Shown here piece by piece: positions 6,912 to 14,794 of a DNA stretch of 19,798 nucleotides. Numbering within the stretch: position 1 is the stretch's first letter; each line of letters starts with the position of its first letter. Made by a program: the position numbers and the translations under genes. The notes below the pieces were generated by a model that ran no database searches, was not told the origin of the DNA, and saw nothing but the letters and a program-made list of their open reading frames with translations. The DNA lies in the NCBI GenBank assembly GCA_945862545.1, contig CAMAYS010000027.1:1-19798 (forward strand), read 5' to 3'. The DNA comes from Casp-actino8 sp945862545. GTDB lineage: Bacteria; Actinomycetota; Acidimicrobiia; Acidimicrobiales; Ilumatobacteraceae.

Positions 6912-7013
6912 TAACGACTAGATGCTTCCTTCTTGTCACCTGTCTTGAGCAAAATGAATTCCTGTCAACACAACTGTGATGACAATCCGTGAACACAACA
7001 GAAAAGGAAAAGA

Positions 7014-8195
7014 ATGATCCCCTCAAAATACACACCAATGCGTAGGTTGGCGTCGATCGCCATCGTCGCTGGTTTGGCACTCGCAGCCTGCGGCGGCGAC
7101 GATGATGCAAGCCCAGTCGAATCCACTATGGCACCAGCCACTATGGCACCAGCCACAACGGTCGCAACTGGCTCTGACCCACTCGCTGCTCTCTACGAAG
7201 AGTGTCAGGCCGAAGGAGCCAAGGTTAACTTGATCGCTCTTCCGGACGAATGGGCCAACTACAAGGGCATCCTCGCGTCATTCGGCGAGAAGTACCCCGA
7301 TGTTGAGTACCCCGTGGCCAACCCCGATGCATCCTCGAAAGAAGAGATGGAAGCCGTTCAGACATTGGCTGGGCAAGATGACATGCCCGACAACGTTGAC
7401 GTCAGTCCCGCAGTCGCCCAAGAAATGGTCGACGCTGGTTTGTTTGAGCCCTATGTCTTGACATCGGATGCCGAGATCCCCGCTGGCTTGAAGGATGCCG
7501 AGAGCAATTGGACCGCTGCCTACTACGGCATCATGGCCATCACGACGAACACCAAGATTGTGCCCGTCGCTCCGACCTCGTTTGCCGATCTCGCCAAGCC
7601 TGAGTACAAGGGTCTCGTTGCCTTAAACGGCGATCCTCGTGAATCCGGTGCAGCATTCGCAGCAGTTATGGCTGCTTCGTTGGCTAACGGTGGAAGTGCC
7701 GATGACATCATGCCTGGTATTCAGTTCTTCGCTGACCTGAAGGCTTCCGGCAACCTCGGAGGCACCGATGTCACCAAGGAAACCGTCTTGTCGGGCGAAA
7801 CTCCGATCGGCATTGACTGGAGCTACAACGTTCCTGGATTGGCCGCCGAGCTTGAGGCAGCAGGAATCACTTACGAAACCAACTTCCCATCCGACGGTAT
7901 CTACGGCGGTTTCTATGGTCAGGGCCTCATCAAGGATTCACCACACCAGGCTTGCTCAAAGCTCTGGATGGAGCACATCTTCAGCAATGAAGGCGCCCTT
8001 GGTTACCTCGAAGGTGGAGCAGTTCCCGCACGCATCGAAGCTTTGACAGCAGCAGGTCTTGTGACCGAGGAAGTCAAAGCCAATTTGCCCCCCGACGAAT
8101 TGATTGCACAAATCAGCTTCCTTACTCCTTCGCAGATTGCCGCCGCTAAGGCGCTACTTGCTGAGCAGTGGGGCACCATGGTGGCTGACGCCTGA
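7014..8195 (+). CDS. ABC importer substrate-binding lipoprotein (PotD/AfuA/AEP-type)
   Basis: The 393-residue protein has a lipoprotein signal: a basic N-terminus, a hydrophobic stretch at 13-25 and a lipobox LAAC at 23-26 with Cys26 as the lipid-anchored residue. An acidic, then Ser/Thr/Ala/Pro-rich linker (27-55) follows. The mature domain resembles the binding proteins for iron(III), polyamines or 2-aminoethylphosphonate, with YYGIMAITTNT in the middle and a second lobe containing GIDWSYN. The substrate cannot be decided from sequence alone. The ATG at 7014 has AAGGA at 7004-7008, five bases upstream; a second Met at 7038 would still leave a signal peptide. The gene ends in tandem in-frame stops (TGA TAG, 8193-8198). 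Its codon use looks stronger (more AAG, AAC, GGC, TTC) than that of the permeases, which fits high expression. Confidence 0.88.
   Translation: MIPSKYTPMRRLASIAIVAGLALAACGGDDDASPVESTMAPATMAPATTVATGSDPLAALYEECQAEGAKVNLIALPDEWANYKGILASFGEKYPDVEYPVANPDASSKEEMEAVQTLAGQDDMPDNVDVSPAVAQEMVDAGLFEPYVLTSDAEIPAGLKDAESNWTAAYYGIMAITTNTKIVPVAPTSFADLAKPEYKGLVALNGDPRESGAAFAAVMAASLANGGSADDIMPGIQFFADLKASGNLGGTDVTKETVLSGETPIGIDWSYNVPGLAAELEAAGITYETNFPSDGIYGGFYGQGLIKDSPHQACSKLWMEHIFSNEGALGYLEGGAVPARIEALTAAGLVTEEVKANLPPDELIAQISFLTPSQIAAAKALLAEQWGTMVADA
7123..7152 (+). repeat. Tandem 15-bp repeat in lipoprotein linker
   Basis: Two exact 15-bp copies (unit CCACTATGGCACCAG at 7123-7137 and 7138-7152) encode the repeated T-M-A-P-A linker after the lipidated Cys. 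A third partial unit begins with CCAC at 7153. Length changes here would alter only the tether. Confidence 0.85.
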
Positions 8196-8197
8196 TA

Positions 8198-9124
8198 GTG
8201 GTTCCCTCTAACTTTCCTCCCCTGGATAACGAAGGGGCCGTCGCGCAAGCGGCGGCCCCTTCGCATATCCAAAAACACCCCCGCAAGAACTTGGCGTGGT
8301 TCGGGTTAGCCCCATTCTTTCTTTTTCTCATCCTCTTTCTTCTCATCCCTGCAGTCAGCGTCTTTACACAAGCACTCCACGACGAAGATGGATCCTTTGG
8401 CTTCAGTGCAATGCGTGAGGCAATCTCTGGGCAGAACCTGGATGCCTTTGTTTTCTCATTAACTTTTTCTGCTGGTGCCGCTTTCGTCGGGGTCATTCTT
8501 GGAGGACTTCTTGCCTACGCCGCGGCCACAGCAAAGCGACCTCGTTGGCTTCGCAATATCGTCAGTTCGTTCAGCGGCGTTGCCGCCAATATGGGTGGGC
8601 TTCCACTCGCCTTCGCGTTTCTCAGTCTTCTCGGACGACAAGGACTTGGCACCAAAATACTGAATGCCTTCGGCTGGGATCTTTATGCCGGTGATTTCAG
8701 GCTTGGTGAGATCTCGGGTCTCATCACTGTGTACTCGTACTTCAACATTCCACTCATGGTCCTCGTCATACTTCCTGCGATTGACGGTTTGAAAACTTCA
8801 TGGAGAGAGGCTTGCTCCAATCTTGGCGGCAACACATGGACCTATTGGCGTCGAGTTGGGCTACCCATTCTCGCTCCATCACTTCTTGGAGGATTCCTTC
8901 TATTATTCGCCAATTCATTCAGTGCATACGCAACGGCGCGTCAACTCACTGACAACTCAAAGATCGTTCCACTCAGAATCAGTTTCTTTCTAGGCGGTGA
9001 CATCTCAATTGGTGAAGATGCTGTTGGATACTCACTCGCTGCATGGATGATCATCCTGATGGGTGTCTGTATGGGTGCTTACTGGCTCCTACGTCGTCGC
9101 TCCGAAAAGTGGAGTGCTTCGTGA
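8198..9124 (+). CDS. ABC importer permease 1
   Basis: This is an inner-membrane permease of the MetI/BPD type. From the GTG at 8198 it has 308 residues, with hydrophobic segments near 35-60, 85-112, 125-150, 172-195, 225-245 and 280-300. The cytoplasmic coupling loop (EAA motif) is at 204-224: EACSNLGG followed by RVGLPILAPS. The start is uncertain. GTG at 8198 is two bases after the stop of the binding-protein gene, and its first 30 residues cover a strong RNA hairpin (8224-8270). A TTG at 8291, just after the hairpin and just before the first membrane segment, is the main alternative. Neither has a clear Shine-Dalgarno site. The 3' end overlaps permease 2 by 4 nt (GTGA). Confidence 0.88.
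   Translation: MVPSNFPPLDNEGAVAQAAAPSHIQKHPRKNLAWFGLAPFFLFLILFLLIPAVSVFTQALHDEDGSFGFSAMREAISGQNLDAFVFSLTFSAGAAFVGVILGGLLAYAAATAKRPRWLRNIVSSFSGVAANMGGLPLAFAFLSLLGRQGLGTKILNAFGWDLYAGDFRLGEISGLITVYSYFNIPLMVLVILPAIDGLKTSWREACSNLGGNTWTYWRRVGLPILAPSLLGGFLLLFANSFSAYATARQLTDNSKIVPLRISFFLGGDISIGEDAVGYSLAAWMIILMGVCMGAYWLLRRRSEKWSAS
8224..8270 (+). other. Long stable hairpin after the binding-protein gene
   Basis: The arms 8230-8244 and 8249-8263 pair over 15 bp (one G/U pair) around the GNRA loop GCAA (8245-8248). A further 5-bp stem, GGATA (8224-8228) with TATCC (8266-8270), encloses it across a small internal loop. There is no T-tract on either strand, so it is not a standard terminator. It begins 29 nt after the binding-protein stop. 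It may block 3' exonucleases and stabilise the upstream message, or partly attenuate downstream transcription or translation; these roles are inferred. Confidence 0.78.
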
Positions 9125-9972
9125 ATAATCCTCGCTATCGTCAGTTGCTGAGTCGCTCCGTTCCAACTTTAATTCTTCTTGCCAGCGGGATCTTTTTCAC
9201 ATTCCCCCTCATTGCGATGGCGAGATTCGCGTTTCAAAACCTGCAAGTCATTGATCTTGGCTGGAATAACCTCTTTGACAAATGGTCCTTCTCATCGGTG
9301 ACCGCTTCTTTCTCCGATGATTTCTTCTCTGAAGCACTGACTCTCAGTCTGAAGTTAGCCATCGGTACAGCTCTCTTTACCCTTGGACTACTTATTCCCA
9401 CCGCTGTGTGGGTTCATCTCCGCCTACCGAAGGCTCGAGTATTTGTTGAATTTCTGACCATCTTGCCGTATGTCATTCCAGCGATCGCTCTCGTGGCCGG
9501 AATAGTCGTCGTTAAACCACATGCACGATGGTTTCTCAATAGTGACTATTCACTCATTCCTTTTTACGTGGTGCTCGCTCTGCCGTTCACATACCGCAGT
9601 ATCGACACGGGCTTACGGTCTATTGATCTCAAAGTATTAGTGGAGGCGTCACGAAGTCTTGGTTCAACTTGGTTGGCGACTTTGTTTCGAGTCATCATTC
9701 CTAACCTTCGCGCAGCAATCATCTCAAGCACTTTCTTAACCGTTGCCGTTGTTCTTGGCGAGTACACGATTTCAGATGTCCTACTCAAACGTACCTTTCC
9801 ATCATTCATGGCGCAGTACCGCCAAAGTGATCCCCGTGGCGGATACGCGCTGGCAATCATGGCTCTCATTGGAACCACTTTCCTTTTTGTCGCCATCGGA
9901 GTTCTTTCAAGATCCCGTAGTACAAAACTTCAGTCGAAATCGCCACAACTTAAGAATGAGATACTCACATGA
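9121..9972 (+). CDS. ABC importer permease 2
   Basis: The second membrane subunit, 283 residues from GTG at 9121. This start is chosen because GTGA overlaps the permease 1 stop (9121-9124) and gives a short basic N-terminus (NNPRYRQLLSR) before the first membrane segment; the frame stays open upstream to 9043, but that part lies within permease 1. About six hydrophobic segments are visible. The coupling loop reads VEASRSLGSTWLATLFRVIIPNLRAA, the standard EAA pattern with conserved Gly. Its stop overlaps the ATPase ATG (ATGA, 9969-9972), so translation of the membrane and ATPase parts is coupled. The separate genes for two permeases match polyamine, iron(III) and aminoethylphosphonate importers. 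Confidence 0.9.
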   Translation: MNNPRYRQLLSRSVPTLILLASGIFFTFPLIAMARFAFQNLQVIDLGWNNLFDKWSFSSVTASFSDDFFSEALTLSLKLAIGTALFTLGLLIPTAVWVHLRLPKARVFVEFLTILPYVIPAIALVAGIVVVKPHARWFLNSDYSLIPFYVVLALPFTYRSIDTGLRSIDLKVLVEASRSLGSTWLATLFRVIIPNLRAAIISSTFLTVAVVLGEYTISDVLLKRTFPSFMAQYRQSDPRGGYALAIMALIGTTFLFVAIGVLSRSRSTKLQSKSPQLKNEILT

Positions 9973-10946
9973 CTTCCATCAGCTTTACCGGAATCCGAAA
10001 AACGTTTGGTGCGACAGTCGCACTTGAAAGTCTTGATCTTGATCTTCAGCCAGGAGAATTAGTCAGCCTGCTCGGGCCTTCAGGCTGCGGTAAAACAACT
10101 GCTCTACGCATCGCCGCTGGTTTTGAGGTTCCTGATGCCGGCATTGTTTCGCTGTCTCATCGGGACATCACACGAACTCCAGCCCATCAACGAAATATGG
10201 GAATGGTTTTTCAGAGTTATAGCCTCTTTCCCAATTTGACCGTCGTCCAAAATATTGAATTCGGTCTCCGCAATCGCAAAATTGAAAAAGCAAAACGACT
10301 GACACGCGTCGGTGAAATGCTCGAACTCGTTCAATTGGATGATCTTGGTAAGCGTTACCCACATCAACTATCAGGTGGTCAGCAACAGCGTGTTGCCCTC
10401 GCTCGAGCATTAGCCGTTCAACCAGAGGTCTTGCTTCTCGACGAACCTCTTTCAGCTCTTGACGCAAAAGTTCGCGCCACACTCCGTGATGAAATTCGTC
10501 GTATTCAAACAGAGTTAAAAACGACCACACTTTTTGTTACCCATGACCAAGAGGAGGCTTTGGCCATCAGTGATCGGATCGGCGTCATGTCCAATGGTCA
10601 ACTGGAGCAATTAGGAACTCCTGAAGATGTTTATTTGCGGCCAGCGTCGCCGTTCGTCGCTCGCTTCGTGGGTTCAATCAACGAGTTCCCAAATACCAAT
10701 GACTCTGGGAAAATTCTGGTGCGACCAGAAGATGTCACAATCTCGACTAATGAAGATGAATTGTCAATGCGCGGAACCATCACCCGAGTGACCTTTCAAG
10801 GTCCTGTGACAATCATCTCTGTTCGCGTTGACGTCGTTGATCTCCTCGTGAATGTTCACGCTGCGAGTGGCTCCATCCATACTCACGTTGGTGATCGAGT
10901 ATCACTTGCCGTTGCGCCTGGACGCGGCATTGTTGAGGCTGCTTAG
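9969..10946 (+). CDS. ABC importer ATPase (PotA/FbpC-type)
   Basis: The 325-residue ATP-binding subunit drives the importer from the cytoplasmic face. All nucleotide-site motifs are present: Walker A GPSGCGKT at 36-43, Q-loop Gln82, signature LSGGQQQR at 134-141, Walker B VLLLDEP at 154-160, D-loop SALD at 162-165 and switch His192. Residues from about 245 form a TOBE-like domain (KILVRPEDV near 248), as in ATPases for polyamines, iron(III) or aminoethylphosphonate. The start ATG is in the ATGA overlap with permease 2. The gene stops three bases from the convergent clpB stop, leaving no room for a terminator between them. Confidence 0.93.
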   Translation: MTSISFTGIRKTFGATVALESLDLDLQPGELVSLLGPSGCGKTTALRIAAGFEVPDAGIVSLSHRDITRTPAHQRNMGMVFQSYSLFPNLTVVQNIEFGLRNRKIEKAKRLTRVGEMLELVQLDDLGKRYPHQLSGGQQQRVALARALAVQPEVLLLDEPLSALDAKVRATLRDEIRRIQTELKTTTLFVTHDQEEALAISDRIGVMSNGQLEQLGTPEDVYLRPASPFVARFVGSINEFPNTNDSGKILVRPEDVTISTNEDELSMRGTITRVTFQGPVTIISVRVDVVDLLVNVHAASGSIHTHVGDRVSLAVAPGRGIVEAA

Positions 10947-10949
10947 TTC

Positions 10950-13433
10950 TTAAGACGTCAGCACGATCTGATTGTCAATTGCATCCACAATGATTGCACC
11001 GTCTTCGCCGACTTTGCCCTCAAGGATCAGGACAGATGCACGGTCACCGATCTCGCGCTGAATGACTCGCTTAAGGGGGCGAGCACCGAAATCAGGATCA
11101 AAGCCGACTGCGGCAAGTAATGCCACGGCTGCTGGGGTGACCTCTATCGAGATTCGCCGAGCCAAAAGTCTCTCGCGAAGATTCTCAAGTTGAATCATCA
11201 CGATGTGCGCCAAGTCATCTTGGGTCAAAGAGCGGAAGCGAATAATCTCGTCGATGCGGTTGATGAACTCGGGTTTGAAAAAACCTTGCGGTTCCCCCAG
11301 CAAGTTGGAGGTCATCACAATCACGGTATTGGTGAAGTCCACCGTCCGACCGTGGCCATCGGTCAGACGACCATCGTCGAGAACCTGTAACAGAATATTG
11401 AAGACATCGGGATGTGCTTTCTCAATCTCATCCAACAACACGACGGTGTATCCGCGACGGCGCACCGCCTCCGTGAGTTGTCCACCTTCGTCATATCCGA
11501 CATATCCAGGAGGAGCACCAACTAAACGCGAGACCGAATGCTTCTCCGTGTACTCACCCATGTCGATACGGACCATGGCGCGCTCATCGTCAAACAGAAA
11601 TTCAGCTACCGCTCTCGCCAACTCGGTCTTGCCAACACCAGTTGGACCAAGAAAAAGAAATGAGCCGATTGGTCGCAGGGGATCGGATAATCCAGCACGG
11701 CTCCGACGAATTGCATTCGATACAGCGGACACCGCTTCGTCTTGACCAATAATCCGGCGGTGCAACAAAGATTCAAGATTGACCAGTTTGGCCATCTCGC
11801 TCTCGAGCAAGCGCGTCACGGGAACTCCCGTTGATTTGCTCACCACCTCAGCAATATCTTCGGCATCAACTTCCTCTTTAAGCATTCGATTGTCGGTCTG
11901 AAGAAGATCGAGGTGCCCTGTGGCTTCATTGATACGGCGCTCAATTTCAGGGATACGCCCGTAACTGATCTCTGATTTCTTTTGTAGATCAGTTTCGTAT
12001 TCGACATTAATCTTGAGTTGTTCAAGTTCTTCCTTGAGATGACGAATGGCGGCAATGGCATCTTTTTCTTGCTGCCAATGCTCACGCATAATCCCTGCGT
12101 CATTAGTAAGAAGTTTCAGTTCATCCTCAATAACGTCGAGGCGATCCCGAGACGCAGAATCAGTTTCTTTTTCCAATGCCAACTTTTCAATCTCAAGTTG
12201 CATGATCCGTCGTTCCACAACATCAATCTCTGTTGGGAGCGAATCAATTTCAATGCGCAATTTACTTGCAGCCTCGTCGACGAGGTCAATTGCTTTATCA
12301 GGCAGAAAACGACTGGTGATATAACGATCTGAAAGAACCGCTGCGCTGATCAAGGCCGAGTCTTGAATCCGCACACCATGGTGGACTTCATAACGCTCCT
12401 TAAGCCCACGCAAAATTGCAATCGTGTCTTCGACCGTTGGCTCTCCGACGTACACCTGCTGAAATCGCCGTTCTAAGGCGGGATCCTTTTCAACATATTT
12501 GCGATACTCATCAAGAGTGGTGGCGCCAATCATGCGCAGTTCGCCCCGCGCCAGCATCGGCTTAATCATGTTGCCGGCATCCATTGCCCCTTCGGCCCCA
12601 CCGGCACCAACAATGGTGTGCAATTCATCAACGAAGGTGATGACTTCGCCTTGTGAATCGGCAATCTCTTTCAGCACTGCCTTGAGACGCTCTTCAAACT
12701 CACCGCGATATTTTGTGCCAGCAATCAGACTGGCGATATCAAGAGCGATGAGACGCTTATTTTTCAGACCCTCGGGCACATCACCCTCAGCGATGCGTCG
12801 CGCAAGTCCCTCAACGATGGCAGTCTTACCCACGCCTGATTCACCAATGAGTACGGGATTATTTTTGGTTCGGCGACTTAAGACCTGTATCACTCGGCGA
12901 ATTTCCTCATCGCGTCCGATGACTGGGTCAATTTTTCCATCGCGAGCTCGTTGAATCAGATCCTGACCGTATTTTTGCAAGGCCTGAAAGTTTTCCTCTG
13001 GGTTCTGCGATGTCACTCGATGATTGCCGCGCACTTCACGAAGTGCCTGTAGCAGTTCCTCACTCCCTATGTCAAGACGCCCGTTCATTGCCGCTAGAAG
13101 ATGCTCAACAGAAAGAAAATCGTCTTTGAAATCTTTTTGATACTTTTCCGCATTCTCGAGAACATTGCTGAGTTCACGATTCATTCGCGGTTCAGCACCT
13201 CCATATGCTTTTGGAAGTTTGGCGACTTTTTCCTCAGCGCCGTTGCGCACCATCAGTGGGGCCAAACCTAACTTGGCTAAAACAGCGGGAACAATCGTGT
13301 CCTGCTGACTGACGACGGCAATCAAGAGATGATCAGGAGTAATTTCCGGATTGGATAAAAATTGCGCTTGATCAACAGCGGCAGCGATCGCTTCTTGAGT
13401 TTTCAGGGTCCAATTTTTCGGGTTCAAAGCCAT
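10950..13433 (-). CDS. clpB: ClpB disaggregase (Hsp100)
   Basis: ClpB is a hexameric AAA+ unfoldase that, together with DnaK/DnaJ/GrpE, recovers proteins from aggregates. The 827-residue protein shows an N-domain (1-140), NBD1 with Walker A GESGVGKT at 197-204 and Walker B ITFVDE at 265-270, a coiled-coil M-domain (about 405-520), NBD2 with GPTGVGKT at 596-603 and VVLLDE near 664-669, and the C-terminal GARPLKR at 783-789. It is slightly shorter than usual (about 850-870); part of the difference lies between the sensor-1 TSN (708-710) and FKPEFINRID (719-728), where about 10-20 residues of the usual insert are missing. I chose ATG at 13433, since AGGAG (13443-13447) is 9 nt upstream; an in-frame ATG at 13442 directly abuts that site and would leave no spacing. 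It is the last gene of the heat-shock operon. Confidence 0.94.
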   Translation of the reverse strand: MALNPKNWTLKTQEAIAAAVDQAQFLSNPEITPDHLLIAVVSQQDTIVPAVLAKLGLAPLMVRNGAEEKVAKLPKAYGGAEPRMNRELSNVLENAEKYQKDFKDDFLSVEHLLAAMNGRLDIGSEELLQALREVRGNHRVTSQNPEENFQALQKYGQDLIQRARDGKIDPVIGRDEEIRRVIQVLSRRTKNNPVLIGESGVGKTAIVEGLARRIAEGDVPEGLKNKRLIALDIASLIAGTKYRGEFEERLKAVLKEIADSQGEVITFVDELHTIVGAGGAEGAMDAGNMIKPMLARGELRMIGATTLDEYRKYVEKDPALERRFQQVYVGEPTVEDTIAILRGLKERYEVHHGVRIQDSALISAAVLSDRYITSRFLPDKAIDLVDEAASKLRIEIDSLPTEIDVVERRIMQLEIEKLALEKETDSASRDRLDVIEDELKLLTNDAGIMREHWQQEKDAIAAIRHLKEELEQLKINVEYETDLQKKSEISYGRIPEIERRINEATGHLDLLQTDNRMLKEEVDAEDIAEVVSKSTGVPVTRLLESEMAKLVNLESLLHRRIIGQDEAVSAVSNAIRRSRAGLSDPLRPIGSFLFLGPTGVGKTELARAVAEFLFDDERAMVRIDMGEYTEKHSVSRLVGAPPGYVGYDEGGQLTEAVRRRGYTVVLLDEIEKAHPDVFNILLQVLDDGRLTDGHGRTVDFTNTVIVMTSNLLGEPQGFFKPEFINRIDEIIRFRSLTQDDLAHIVMIQLENLRERLLARRISIEVTPAAVALLAAVGFDPDFGARPLKRVIQREIGDRASVLILEGKVGEDGAIIVDAIDNQIVLTS

Positions 13434-13446
13434 AACTGTCATCTCC

Positions 13447-14364
13447 TCAAGACGTCACTGATTGCAACCAATGCACGGCCGCCTCGGTTAGTTCTGTCGT
13501 TCGTTTGTAATCACGCACATCATCAGGAAGATTCGCCAGAGCATCAGCCAGTCGACGCGCGTCATTTGGCCGATCAACTAAATGTGAAAGTGGGCGGACA
13601 TATGTGCGGATAGTGAAAAGGACACAGTTGGTGCGTGGGAATCGCCTGATTGTCTCCCTCTCAACTCGCAAAAACAATCGATCACCCGCCGTCGGATCCC
13701 CGACAGCAGGCACTAACGGTGCCTCAACGGCCGTTCCATCGACCGCTTGATATAACTCATCGGTGTCAAGAACTCCCCAGCCCGTACGCCAAAAAGATTT
13801 CTCCGGCTTCAAGCGACTAAAAAATGAATCAATGGGATCTTGTAATTGATCATTCAGGCGATCCACTGGAGCATGTACTTCACTCATTGTTAGACCTAGT
13901 TTCGAAGTGAGGTCCCAACGATTAGGGAAGGCCACGCTTCCACCACCGAATACCAACTGCCCATCACGCTCAACCAACAAAGCTAAGTCCTCTTGAATGA
14001 GGCGTCCGCAGATGATCAATGGATGTTCGCACCACTGACCGGTGCTATCGGGAGACACGGTCAAGCGTTCATGGCGATGATGATTGACGATCTCATTTCC
14101 CTCACGGCTAAACCAATCGGGACGAGTGCTGATAAGAAAATCCACCAAGTTTTCCAAAACTTCGCCGGCTTCATCCTCACTCCCCGGAATGTTGGCATTG
14201 ACGGTTGCGGGATGTTGCGCGAAAAGTAATGTCTTGGCATCCATTTCATGGTCGTAATCATCGCCAAACTCGATCCAATGTTGAAGATCAAGTGGGCGCA
14301 AAGCCAAGCGCCAACGGAAGGCTCCCGCGAGGTAAGGCTGATAATCAGGTTGATCGGTCATCAT
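13447..14364 (-). CDS. Haem-dependent oxidative N-demethylase-like protein (HDOD/DUF3445)
   Basis: The 305-residue product fits the DUF3445 family, named after the alpha subunit of a bacterial haem-dependent oxidative N-demethylase that acts on methylated amines. Family-like parts are FRWRLALRPLD at 16-26, a central FPNRWDLTSKLGLTMSEVHAPVDRLN stretch (about 146-171) and RVERETIRRFPRTNCVLFTIRTYV (about 233-256), the best conserved segment. No signal peptide or membrane segment is seen. The start is ATG at 14364 (or 14361), 12 nt after hspR, with only a weak purine-rich site. Its stop overlaps the clpB ribosome-binding region. Other subunits known for the enzyme are not nearby, so the substrate is unknown. 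Its position inside an HspR-controlled chaperone operon is unusual and suggests heat-induced expression. Confidence 0.8.
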   Translation of the reverse strand: MMTDQPDYQPYLAGAFRWRLALRPLDLQHWIEFGDDYDHEMDAKTLLFAQHPATVNANIPGSEDEAGEVLENLVDFLISTRPDWFSREGNEIVNHHRHERLTVSPDSTGQWCEHPLIICGRLIQEDLALLVERDGQLVFGGGSVAFPNRWDLTSKLGLTMSEVHAPVDRLNDQLQDPIDSFFSRLKPEKSFWRTGWGVLDTDELYQAVDGTAVEAPLVPAVGDPTAGDRLFLRVERETIRRFPRTNCVLFTIRTYVRPLSHLVDRPNDARRLADALANLPDDVRDYKRTTELTEAAVHWLQSVTS

Positions 14365-14376
14365 CAGCGATACTTT

Positions 14377-14787
14377 CTAGTCACGCCGCAGAACTGGCGC
14401 TATCCGTCCATAAACCGTAACGGCCTGATGCAAGGGCACGATGTTGGCTTGTGAGGGCGCATGAGATGAGCGTTGCTCCACAGCGTTGATGGCCTGAGTA
14501 GCCAAGAGTCGCAATTGATCGACCTCATTGCGCAGGCGCACAACCTCAGACTCTAGGAACATCACTCGGCGAATACCTTCAACATTCATTCCTTCCGCGG
14601 TCAGTTCAGCGATGCGACGCAGGCGAGCAATATCTACTTCGCTATATCGACGATTACCGCCTTGGGTGCGCGCTGGTTGTAGGAGACCACGGCGCTCATA
14701 GATGCGCAGAGTCTGCGGATGCATACCCGCTAGTTGAGCGGCTATGGAAATCACGTAAATGGAGTGTTCATTGTTTTGCTGACTCAT
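14377..14787 (-). CDS. hspR: HspR, MerR-family heat-shock repressor
   Basis: HspR represses the dnaK operon in actinobacteria by binding HAIR sites, with DnaK as co-repressor. The 136-residue protein opens with SIYVISIAAQLAGMHPQTLRIYERRGLL (9-36) and NRRYSEVDIARLRRIAELTAEG (45-66), the MerR helix-turn-helix and wing in their HspR form, followed by a short coiled coil (about 77-105). The reading frame is open further upstream, but ATG at 14787 is chosen because the HspR-type N-terminus begins there, it lies seven bases after the dnaJ stop, and GAGG (14793-14796) sits five bases ahead of it. The C-terminal tail is basic. Expected target: the HAIR at 18398-18418 ahead of dnaK. Confidence 0.93.
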   Translation of the reverse strand: MSQQNNEHSIYVISIAAQLAGMHPQTLRIYERRGLLQPARTQGGNRRYSEVDIARLRRIAELTAEGMNVEGIRRVMFLESEVVRLRNEVDQLRLLATQAINAVEQRSSHAPSQANIVPLHQAVTVYGRIAPVLRRD

Positions 14788-14794
14788 GAATACC

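Noticed and set aside
6944..6950. CTTGAGC ahead of the binding-protein gene as an HspR half-site
   Set aside because: No matching second arm at the required distance; single half-sites occur by chance.
6821..7013. A riboswitch (for example purine-sensing) ahead of purA or the importer
   Set aside because: The available leader of purA is short and I see no conserved riboswitch core; only simple palindromes are visible.
8224..8270. Hairpin read as an intrinsic terminator
   Set aside because: No T-tract follows on either strand, and the permease and ATPase genes downstream are coupled to the operon.
9043..9120. Longer permease 2 starting at ATG 9043
   Set aside because: This would put 26 extra residues without permease character inside the permease 1 gene; the GTG at 9121 forms the usual 4-nt overlap.
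11203..12954. Long open frames on the + strand opposite clpB
   Set aside because: They are antisense to conserved ClpB motifs and consist of Ser/Arg/Pro-rich shadow sequence without family features.
13433..13455. CTTGAGG on the minus strand as a second HAIR ahead of clpB
   Set aside because: Only one arm is present, no ACTCAAG lies 7 nt away, and the bases are explained by the clpB ribosome site.
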